The position numbers were made by a program, and so were the translations under genes. The notes beneath the pieces were generated by a model. It saw nothing but the letters and a program-made list of their open reading frames with translations. It did not search any database and was not told the origin of the DNA. Positions 58,970 through 64,000 of a stretch of 64,000 nt of DNA are shown piece after piece. The stretch comes from a virus: positions 19,354 through 83,353 of the IMG/VR virus record IMGVR_UViG_3300034105_001195. One strand, given 5' to 3'. Within the stretch, counting starts at the first letter, position 1, and each line of letters starts with the position of its first letter.

Positions 58970-59977
58970 ATGGCTCACAATCTAGAAATGGAAAACGGCG
59001 AAGTTGCTTTCGCTCTCCGTGGCGCACCTGCTTGGCACAACCTTGCAAATCGCATCTTTACAAAAGATGAGGAAGTTACAACTGCAACAATGCTTGAAGA
59101 AGCAAAGTTAGCAAATTGGAATGTTCGCTTATCTCCACTCACCGACCACATTTCAGAATCTTGGAATGATGTATCTCAGGCTCAGTTGGTTATTCGTGAT
59201 AACCCATTCAATAAGGGAACTGATGTTCTCGCAACTGTTGGCAAGCGTTACAAGCCAGTTCAGAATGAGGAACTATTTGCATTCGCCGATGCAATTCACG
59301 ATGCCAATGCTGATTGCCGTTGGGAATCTGCTGGCTCACTAAAGAAGGGCAAAGTTGTGTTCGGAACTGTAGATATTCCACGCACAATGGTTCTTGACCC
59401 ACAAGGCGCTAACGATGAGACAAAACTTTATCTCATTGTATGGACTTCACACGATGGTTCTGTTGCCGTTCAAGCAGCGGTTACTCCTGTTCGTGTTGTC
59501 TGTCAAAATACATTGAACCTTGCAATGCGTAATGCTAAGCAATCATTCAAGATTCGTCATACACAATCTGTTGATGGTCGTATTCAAGTTGCTCGTGAAA
59601 CTCTTGGGCTTGCTCTTGGTTACTTCGATGAATTCGAAACTGAAGCAAAGGCACTTTACTCTCAGGCAATTACTGATGCTGAATTTTCTAAGTTGATTCA
59701 GACAATCTATCCTAAGCCAGATAAGGATTCTGCTAAGGTTGCATTGACTAAGTGGGAGAATAAGGTTGTCCTGCTTGATGAGTTGTATCATAACTCACCA
59801 ACTAACGCTAACATCAAGGGAACTAAATGGGGTGCGTTCAATGCACTTACTGAGCGCCTTGATTACTATCGTTCAGGTCGTGGCAATTCTGAAACACTAA
59901 TGGCTGGTGCATCAGGCTTTGACCCAATTCTAACTGCTGAGAAAAACAAAATCAAGAAATTGGTTTCTGCTTTCTAA
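58970..59977 (+). CDS. DUF932 phage/plasmid-like protein
   Basis: A 335-residue protein of the DUF932 (phage/plasmid-like protein) family. The start at 58970 (MAHNLEMENGEVAFALRGAP) follows the conserved leader; the ATG at 58916 lies inside the promoter. Typical features: PAWHNLA near the N-terminus, a central KVVFGTVDIPRTM and VRVVCQNTLNLAMRNAK, and ITKIRHT-like IRHTQSVDGRI. Widespread in phages and plasmids and possibly involved in DNA metabolism; no biochemical role is established. Confidence 0.9.
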   Translation: MAHNLEMENGEVAFALRGAPAWHNLANRIFTKDEEVTTATMLEEAKLANWNVRLSPLTDHISESWNDVSQAQLVIRDNPFNKGTDVLATVGKRYKPVQNEELFAFADAIHDANADCRWESAGSLKKGKVVFGTVDIPRTMVLDPQGANDETKLYLIVWTSHDGSVAVQAAVTPVRVVCQNTLNLAMRNAKQSFKIRHTQSVDGRIQVARETLGLALGYFDEFETEAKALYSQAITDAEFSKLIQTIYPKPDKDSAKVALTKWENKVVLLDELYHNSPTNANIKGTKWGAFNALTERLDYYRSGRGNSETLMAGASGFDPILTAEKNKIKKLVSAF

Positions 59978-60024
59978 ATAAATAAATCCTGAGCAAGATT
60001 CAAAACTGCTCACAATTTTTTCTT

Positions 60025-60098
60025 GATCCATTAGCTCAGTTGGTTAGAGCGCTACCCTGTCACGGTAGAGGCCGACGGTTCAAGTCCGTTATGGGTCG
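60025..60098 (+). tRNA. tRNA-Asp (anticodon GTC)
   Basis: 74 nt, cloverleaf complete: acceptor GATCCAT/ATGGGTC (one T-G pair), D arm GCTC/GAGC, anticodon stem CTACC/GGTAG with loop CTGTCAC (anticodon 60059-60061), T arm GACGG-TTCAAGT-CCGTT. Discriminator G, as required for tRNA-Asp. CCA is not encoded (GCA follows). The only tRNA in the window. Confidence 0.96.
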
Positions 60099-60142
60099 CA
60101 TATCAATATGTGAGACGCCCGCAGTATTAAGGGAACTAAAAC

Positions 60143-60158
60143 TGTGTTACGACTCACA
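60143..60158. promoter_or_regulatory. CRP-like palindrome (one mismatch)
   Basis: TGTGT-TACGAC-TCACA, overlapping the GTTACG box of this cassette; centred 36.5 bp before the promoter box at 60187. Confidence 0.45.
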
Positions 60159-60186
60159 TAAAAAATCCCCTGAAATCTATTGCATA

Positions 60187-60208
60187 TGTCAGTGGGGTCG
60201 TGTACAAT
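60187..60208 (+). promoter_or_regulatory. Early promoter TGTCAG-N10-TACAAT
   Basis: Box and spacer start (TGTCAGTGGGGTC) are the same as at 58917. Leader ACAACGAAAGGT to the ATG at 60238. Confidence 0.78.
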
Positions 60209-60237
60209 ACTCCATATACAACAACGAAAGGTATAAA

Positions 60238-60663
60238 ATGTCATCACGAACTAAAGGTTACATTGGAACACTAGTGGACGGCAAAAAGCTTGCCACAATT
60301 GCAAATGGTATATATAACTTACAATACAGTTCAGACTTTTCTGAGTGCACAGTAGATAATCTATTGTTTATTGAATTAGAAGAGAAGAATGTATTTGGGG
60401 ATCCTAAATATGCTCTCGTATGCTCAGAGGGTGTTGGCTGGGAACAAGATACATATGGTTGCCTAGAAGTACCAACAAACATCGGCGCTATGGGTCTATG
60501 GAATGGACGTGTCTTTATCTCAGTAGATACTGTTAAGTCTTGCCTTACTGATAAGACTGAGGATATATCAGATTACATTAGAGTCTTTGGCTCCCGCCTT
60601 GATTCCAACTGCTCCCTATGGCAGTCCAAGATGTCAGTGGCTACTGCTACAATAGCGCAATGA
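60238..60663 (+). CDS. 141-residue hypothetical protein
   Basis: Starts MSSRTKGYIGTLVDGKKLAT. Beta-rich with Cys residues (SECTV, LVCSEG, DTYGCLEVP). Its last residues (MSVATATIAQ) are encoded by the next promoter, which lies inside the gene. The longer frame from 60040 would run through the tRNA and is rejected. Function unknown. Confidence 0.72.
   Translation: MSSRTKGYIGTLVDGKKLATIANGIYNLQYSSDFSECTVDNLLFIELEEKNVFGDPKYALVCSEGVGWEQDTYGCLEVPTNIGAMGLWNGRVFISVDTVKSCLTDKTEDISDYIRVFGSRLDSNCSLWQSKMSVATATIAQ
60632..60653 (+). promoter_or_regulatory. Early promoter inside a coding region, leaderless
   Basis: TGTCAG-N10-TACAAT, within the last codons of 60238-60663. The -10 ends six bases before the ATG at 60660, so transcription should begin on the start codon. 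Confidence 0.7.
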
Positions 60664-61322
60664 CAAAGTATCAGAAGTATACCTGGGTGTGCACAGGCGA
60701 CTGTGACGCATTAATCGAATACACATTTAAAGATGGCTATGGATGGCCAAACGGTGTGATGGACCTCACATGCAGATGTGGGACCAATTGCACATTATTG
60801 TCAGTGGAAGATGCTACAATACCGTATACAGATTCACCCCTACCAACGGAAGAGGAAAAAATGGAAACAACAGAAACATCAGCAGTAACAGTTCCCGATA
60901 CATATAACCCTAACCTATTGGTTACCTACAAAGTAATCCGTGGTTATTCAGATGCAGAATATGCAACTGACAAGGTAACATCAATTGAGTGGGACTTGCA
61001 CAATGCACGTCAAGCACAGAAAACTAATGGCGTCTACCAAGACAAGATTAATACAGTCAAGGACATCATCACTGAAGTCTATGAAGATTCAGATGACAAG
61101 GATACACTACGTTCAATCGCAGAAGCCCTTGGCATCGAATTGGTTCGAGAAGTTTTATTCACTGCAACTCTCGAAGTTAGCGGAACATATACATATAACA
61201 TTCTTGAGAATGATTATGACCTCGACCTTGATTCAGAAGTCACAGATGCTCTTTACGCCGATTCAAATAACGGTAACATCACAATTGATGACACCGAAGT
61301 TTGCCACGTAAGGGAAGCATAA
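60660..61322 (+). CDS. Two-part protein with an internal promoter and start
   Basis: A 220-residue protein from the leaderless ATG at 60660 (MTKYQKYTWVCTGDCDALIE). Residues 1-50 are a Cys-rich zinc-ribbon-like part (CTGDC, CRCGTNC). Residues about 68-220 are a separate acidic domain (LLVTYKVIRGYSDAEYATDK) that can also be made alone from the ATG at 60861, which has its own AGAGGA site and a TGTCAG promoter at 60799. The architecture resembles actinophage proteins I have seen as one fused gene. Function unknown. Confidence 0.75.
   Translation: MTKYQKYTWVCTGDCDALIEYTFKDGYGWPNGVMDLTCRCGTNCTLLSVEDATIPYTDSPLPTEEEKMETTETSAVTVPDTYNPNLLVTYKVIRGYSDAEYATDKVTSIEWDLHNARQAQKTNGVYQDKINTVKDIITEVYEDSDDKDTLRSIAEALGIELVREVLFTATLEVSGTYTYNILENDYDLDLDSEVTDALYADSNNGNITIDDTEVCHVREA
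60799..60820 (+). promoter_or_regulatory. Early promoter within the coding region
   Basis: TGTCAG-N10-TACAAT, which also codes for LSVEDATI in the gene 60660-61322. An in-frame ATG with a good ribosome site follows at 60861. Confidence 0.68.
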
Positions 61323-61534
61323 TGTATTTCGAGTTGACTGCTCCCGATAGGCTATCTCTTGAGATGGCTTATTGGGATGCACAAATCACAGGGCTCGACC
61401 CAGAATTTATGCCACCGTTGACATTCAATGTTGGAACTGGTAGTATTGAGAAAGTAAGTCGTATTCGTGACAAGTATAATTTATCCGAATCATATTGGTC
61501 AGACAGAGAAGCGACAGGATACAAGGAGAAATAA
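61322..61534 (+). CDS. 70-residue hypothetical protein
   Basis: Starts MYFELTAPDRLSLEMAYWDA by TAATG overlap (rather than at 61301). Contains IEKVSRIRDKYNLSESYWSD, helical. Function unknown. Confidence 0.68.
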   Translation: MYFELTAPDRLSLEMAYWDAQITGLDPEFMPPLTFNVGTGSIEKVSRIRDKYNLSESYWSDREATGYKEK

Positions 61535-61680
61535 TGTCAGATTACAAGGATGGTTTTGAGGACGGGTATAAGTTTGCTCGTGAAGAGATTATGGAGAAGT
61601 TGGCAGAGATTGATATCGCTGACATCGACTCTTGGATTCTTGACCGTCTTTCAGAAATGATTGAAGGTGGGTCACTATGA
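61534..61680 (+). CDS. 48-residue conserved helical phage protein
   Basis: Starts MSDYKDGFEDGYKFAREEIM by TAATG overlap. The 'DGF.DGYKFAREEI.EKL' pattern is familiar from small proteins of many actinobacterial phages. Ends EMIEGGSL, with ATGA coupling to the next gene. Confidence 0.75.
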   Translation: MSDYKDGFEDGYKFAREEIMEKLAEIDIADIDSWILDRLSEMIEGGSL

Positions 61681-61886
61681 CAACCGAAGATCTAAATCGC
61701 TGGATTGGTTGTGATCAATGCAGCACGGCACAGGCAATGTATCTAATTAAACTTATGGATGGCGAGCTTTTCTTTTGCGGGCACCATTTCAATAAGAACA
61801 AAGAGGCCCTTGACAAGGTCTCATACGAAGTGATAGAATTAAACAAAATAGAAGAAGCGGCACCTATACTAGAAACGGCGGAATAA
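61677..61886 (+). CDS. DUF7455-like small zinc-binding protein
   Basis: A 69-residue protein. CDQCSTAQAMYLIKLMDGEL followed by FFCGHHFNKNKEAL gives the Cys-x2-Cys ... Cys-x-His-His pattern of a small family common in Actinobacteria and their phages. It supports an actinobacterial host. Function unknown. Confidence 0.78.
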   Translation: MTTEDLNRWIGCDQCSTAQAMYLIKLMDGELFFCGHHFNKNKEALDKVSYEVIELNKIEEAAPILETAE

Positions 61887-61887
61887 A

Positions 61888-62256
61888 ATGGGCGATAGAG
61901 CAAACTTTGGTTTTAAAGACCGTAAGGGAGATACAATCTTTCTATACGGCCACTGGGCTGGACATCGAATGCTAGAGAATCTAGCCAATGCTGTGGAGCA
62001 GGCACGTCCACGCTGGTCCGATGAATCATATGCTACACGTATCTGTGTTAGCCAATTGGTAAATGAAGAATGGGCTAGCGAAACAGGTTGGGGCCTAAAT
62101 GTAAATGAATTAGGTGACAACGAGCACAAGGTCCCTATTATTAACTGGGCCGAAAAAACGTTTACCCTAATGGAAGAGGACCTGCAGACAGAGGTCTTCA
62201 GCCAATCGCTGGATGCATTTGTTGCTAAGCATTCCAGTCAACCAAGTATGGTATAA
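61888..62256 (+). CDS. 122-residue conserved phage protein
   Basis: Starts MGDRANFGFKDRKGDTIFLY; motifs YGHWAGHRMLENLANAV and TRICVSQLVNEEW. It resembles a protein seen in many actinophages. Not membrane-bound. Its stop codon overlaps an extended -10 element. Confidence 0.75.
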   Translation: MGDRANFGFKDRKGDTIFLYGHWAGHRMLENLANAVEQARPRWSDESYATRICVSQLVNEEWASETGWGLNVNELGDNEHKVPIINWAEKTFTLMEEDLQTEVFSQSLDAFVAKHSSQPSMV

Positions 62257-62257
62257 T
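62249..62257 (+). promoter_or_regulatory. Extended -10 promoter TGGTATAAT
   Basis: Overlaps the stop codon of the preceding gene; no frame follows, only a hairpin-rich stretch ending in a strong terminator. Confidence 0.45.
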
Positions 62258-62263
62258 TAATCC

Positions 62264-62412
62264 AAGGACCTTGGTCCTGGTTTTAATATAGAAATGAAAT
62301 GGTGCATCTATTTAGTCTACGGGCCAGGTGCTAAGTAAAGCGGTTTATTTCTTTCGTTGGAAATCAGCAGCCATATTCATACCCCCCAGCTATAAGCTGG
62401 GGGTTTCTTTTT
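62264..62412 (+). ncRNA. Candidate non-coding RNA or 3' leader
   Basis: About 150 nt between the TGGTATAAT at 62249 and the terminator at 62412, without a useful frame (only a 14-codon one from 62293). It starts with a palindrome (AGGACC-TT-GGTCCT, 62265-62278) and contains GGGCCAGGTGC, able to pair with the preceding CCTGG. It could be a small RNA or only the 3' end of the operon. Confidence 0.35.
62383..62412 (+). terminator. Strong rho-independent terminator
   Basis: Perfect 8-bp stem CCCCCAGC/GCTGGGGG, loop TATAA, followed by TTTCTTTTT. Ends the 60660-62256 operon. Confidence 0.94.
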
Positions 62413-62476
62413 GCCCACAAAGACATGAGGGTATCATATCTCTTTTACGACGTCAATATAAAAAGCCCTAGAATTT

Positions 62477-62492
62477 TGTGATCTTGACCACA
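62477..62492. promoter_or_regulatory. CRP-like palindrome (one mismatch)
   Basis: TGTGA-TCTTGA-CCACA, preceded by TTACGACG and CCCTAGAATT as in the other cassettes; centred 54.5 bp before the box at 62539. Confidence 0.48.
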
Positions 62493-62538
62493 TTCTGAAT
62501 AAAATGTGGTGTGAAACACACCCAAATACTATTCCAAA

Positions 62539-62560
62539 TGTCAGTGGTCCATTGTATAAT
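62539..62560 (+). promoter_or_regulatory. Early promoter TGTCAG-N10-TATAAT
   Basis: Perfect -10 at 62555-62560; leader ATATCAACGAAAGGAT to the ATG at 62588. Confidence 0.78.
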
Positions 62561-62587
62561 TGGAACATATCAACGAAAGGATATAAA

Positions 62588-63382
62588 ATGCCAAATTGGT
62601 GTTACAACACATTAACTATCCAAGGACCTAAGTCTGAGGTAGATATGATTAAAGATAGATTGAATGCTCCATTTACATTAGCACAGGAGACATTTGGTAT
62701 GGGTGATATTTCTTCTATGGGTTTCCCCACCAAAATTGAACAGGTAACTTATTCTAATCCTGTCTTTGCTTTCTTTAATATCCACTCATATAAGGATGAC
62801 GGTATTACTGATGAGGAATATGCCTGCCAGCCTTCTCGTGGTGATATAGATATTCAGAATGACCCTGATTGGTTCCGCAAATCTGTTGAGTTTGCTAAGA
62901 CTCAGAAGGATTGGTATTCTTGGAATAATTCCAACTGGGGAACTAAATGGGATGTAGCCGTCCGTGACGGTGATGAATATCCAAATACAGAATTGCTTGA
63001 ATATAAATCAGAAGGTGATGACAACTGGGTTGTATATAAGTATGAGACTGCTTGGTCACCTGCTGTAACTATCTTAACTAAACTATCTAATCTTGTTCCT
63101 AACTGCCTGCTTACTTTAGAGTATGAGGAAGAAACAGGTTGGGGTGGGGAATATGAGATTGTCCGTGGTGATGTTAAAACTATTCTAGAATATGAGAATC
63201 GCTGTTATGCTTGCCAATCTTTTGATACATTAGATTACTGCGAGAATGACTGCGGTGAATTCTGCTCTGAATGCAATGAGGGTTCTTGGCAGAATGAAGT
63301 GGAAATGGCAGAATGTCAGACCCATAGTGTAATATTAGCAAATCAGAAAACCTACACACAGGAGGAAGCATTAAATGGCTAG
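62588..63382 (+). CDS. Api92/YubB-like (DUF1281) protein with Cys-rich tail
   Basis: A 264-residue protein. MPNWCYNTLTIQGPKSEVDM is the hallmark N-terminus of Api92-like proteins with a ferredoxin-like domain; NNSNWGTKWDVAV, YETAWSPAVTIL and LEYEEETGWGGEYE are the other family features. Residues about 200-250 add a Cys-rich region (CYACQSFDTLDYCENDCGEF) that could bind zinc. The start is the leader-proximal ATG, not 62504. Function unknown; widespread in phages and plasmids. Confidence 0.85.
   Translation: MPNWCYNTLTIQGPKSEVDMIKDRLNAPFTLAQETFGMGDISSMGFPTKIEQVTYSNPVFAFFNIHSYKDDGITDEEYACQPSRGDIDIQNDPDWFRKSVEFAKTQKDWYSWNNSNWGTKWDVAVRDGDEYPNTELLEYKSEGDDNWVVYKYETAWSPAVTILTKLSNLVPNCLLTLEYEEETGWGGEYEIVRGDVKTILEYENRCYACQSFDTLDYCENDCGEFCSECNEGSWQNEVEMAECQTHSVILANQKTYTQEEALNG
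63314..63335 (+). promoter_or_regulatory. Early promoter inside a coding region
   Basis: TGTCAG-N10-TAATAT, within the last 70 bases of the Api92-like gene, 40 bases before the ATG at 63375. Confidence 0.6.
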
Positions 63383-63590
63383 TTTCTTAGAAGATGTAAA
63401 TCAAATGGTAATTGACGCTGTCTATCAAGATATAGCAGAGCAATTGCTAGAAGACTGGATTAATAATAATCTTGACGAGGGTCAATATTATGCAGATAAA
63501 CAATTTGCTGAAATGTCAGGAGATAGGTTTATCCAAGATGAGTTTAATAAATTCTATAATCTAAAAGAAGGAGATGAGGACTACCTATGA
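63375..63590 (+). CDS. 71-residue acidic helical protein
   Basis: Starts MASFLEDVNQMVIDAVYQDI with an AGGAGGAA site; overlaps the preceding stop by eight bases. Similar small proteins follow Api92-like genes in other phages. Function unknown. Confidence 0.7.
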   Translation: MASFLEDVNQMVIDAVYQDIAEQLLEDWINNNLDEGQYYADKQFAEMSGDRFIQDEFNKFYNLKEGDEDYL

Positions 63591-63760
63591 GAAGTTATGA
63601 CTTTGTAATTAAATTAGCAGGTAGTGTATCTGCTAACAATGAGGAAGAAGCACACGAGAAAATTAATCTACACCTAGACGATTTAGGTGCAGTAGATAGT
63701 TTAAGATACGATTTGGAATGGCCTGATGTATCTTGGGATATGGAGTATGAGTTATGCTAG
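63587..63760 (+). CDS. 57-residue ferredoxin-like-pattern protein
   Basis: Starts MRSYDFVIKLAGSVSANNEE by ATGA overlap. Pattern strand-helix-strand (EAHEKINLHLDDLGAVDSLR) ending YDLEWPDVSWDMEYELC, reminiscent of 54007-54159. Overlaps the next gene by seven bases. Confidence 0.62.
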   Translation: MRSYDFVIKLAGSVSANNEEEAHEKINLHLDDLGAVDSLRYDLEWPDVSWDMEYELC

Positions 63761-63936
63761 GTTATACTGAATCCGATCTAAATAGAATGATTAATGCTGT
63801 TCACGATGCTAAGTTATTCTATCTTAGGACCCCGTCCGATTTAATGGACAAGCAACCTTTGAGGAAAGACCTAGAAGACGCTGTTAGTTTCTTGCAAGGT
63901 CTGTGGGCGGAGGGTTACTTTGACCACACAAACTAA
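63754..63936 (+). CDS. 60-residue helical protein
   Basis: Starts MLGYTESDLNRMINAVHDAK; the sequence (LRKDLEDAVSFLQGLWAEGY) is helical. Coupled to the preceding gene. Function unknown. Confidence 0.65.
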   Translation: MLGYTESDLNRMINAVHDAKLFYLRTPSDLMDKQPLRKDLEDAVSFLQGLWAEGYFDHTN

Positions 63937-64000
63937 ATCTAGTAGGTTCATAGAGTATATGAAGATACATCTAATTAGTCTTATGCAAGACTTAGAGGCA
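63920..64000 (+). CDS. Partial protein at the window end
   Basis: A frame open from TTG at 63920 to the edge (LTTQTKSSRFIEYMKIHLIS...). TTG is proposed because GGAGG lies about seven bases upstream inside the previous gene; an ATG at 63959 is the alternative. Too short to identify. Confidence 0.45.
   Translation, partial: MTTQTKSSRFIEYMKIHLISLMQDLEA

Noticed and set aside
60025-60098. tRNA-Asp as a prophage attachment site
   Set aside because: No integrase or excisionase is visible and the tRNA lies in the middle of early genes with intact ends.
60040-60237. N-terminal extension of the 60238 gene through the tRNA
   Set aside because: The extension would read across the tRNA-Asp gene and a promoter; the ATG at 60238 has the conserved AACGAAAGGT leader.

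Overview
This window is a large piece of a tailed double-stranded DNA phage genome. The virion genes are those of a siphovirus: portal, HK97-type protease and capsid, neck proteins, one major tail protein, a frameshifted tail chaperone pair and an 8.2 kb tape measure gene, with no contractile sheath. The DNA is AT-rich (roughly 40% GC by eye). A class II (B12-dependent) ribonucleotide reductase, a Gp88-family protein, a DUF7455-like protein and several small genes that resemble actinobacteriophage genes suggest an AT-rich actinobacterial host, perhaps a freshwater lineage. The host assignment is inference. No integrase, repressor, DNA polymerase or terminase is visible, so the genome continues outside the window.

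Layout. (1) 1-49366, minus strand, is the late region. Read in transcription order (right to left) it holds: class II ribonucleotide reductase and an EF-hand holin-like gene; a roughly 28 kb block of tail-fibre and adhesin genes (47-18 kb) with collagen-like, glycine-rich, Ig/FN3, kelch, LamG and BspA-like proteins; then portal, protease-scaffold, capsid, neck, tail tube, chaperones and tape measure. A flavin-dependent halogenase with a small membrane protein sits inside the fibre block and has its own promoter. (2) 49.37-49.60 kb is a divergent promoter region. (3) 49601-50706, plus strand, holds a membrane-anchored lytic transglycosylase and three small genes, followed by a near-consensus promoter, a candidate structured small RNA and a bidirectional terminator. 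(4) 51063-51898, minus strand, is a short islet with an HNH protein and tiny zinc-finger or membrane proteins, several apparently leaderless. (5) 52.4-64 kb, plus strand, is an early-type region of many small genes, Gp88, a DUF932 protein, an Api92-like protein and one tRNA-Asp.

The most unusual feature is the control architecture of region 5. Its gene groups are separated by related regulatory cassettes. These are built from a 9-mer (GGCGTGTCG, ten copies), a longer repeat (three copies), CRP/GlxR-like palindromes (TGTGA-N6-TCACA), paired DnaA boxes, and a promoter with the rigid layout TGTCAG-N10-TATAaT (14 examples, always 10 nt), followed by a conserved AACGAAAGG leader. The TGTCAG box lies near -25, between the normal -35 and -10 elements, much as the T4 MotA box does. 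Three of these promoters are embedded in coding sequence, and one fires directly onto an ATG (leaderless).

How the parts fit: the early promoters would be read first with host RNA polymerase plus an unidentified activator, perhaps coupled to host cAMP/CRP state and DnaA. The reductase supplies deoxynucleotides, the late operon builds the virion, and holin plus transglycosylase act in lysis. The late region is split by terminator-promoter junctions placed just after the major capsid and major tail protein genes.
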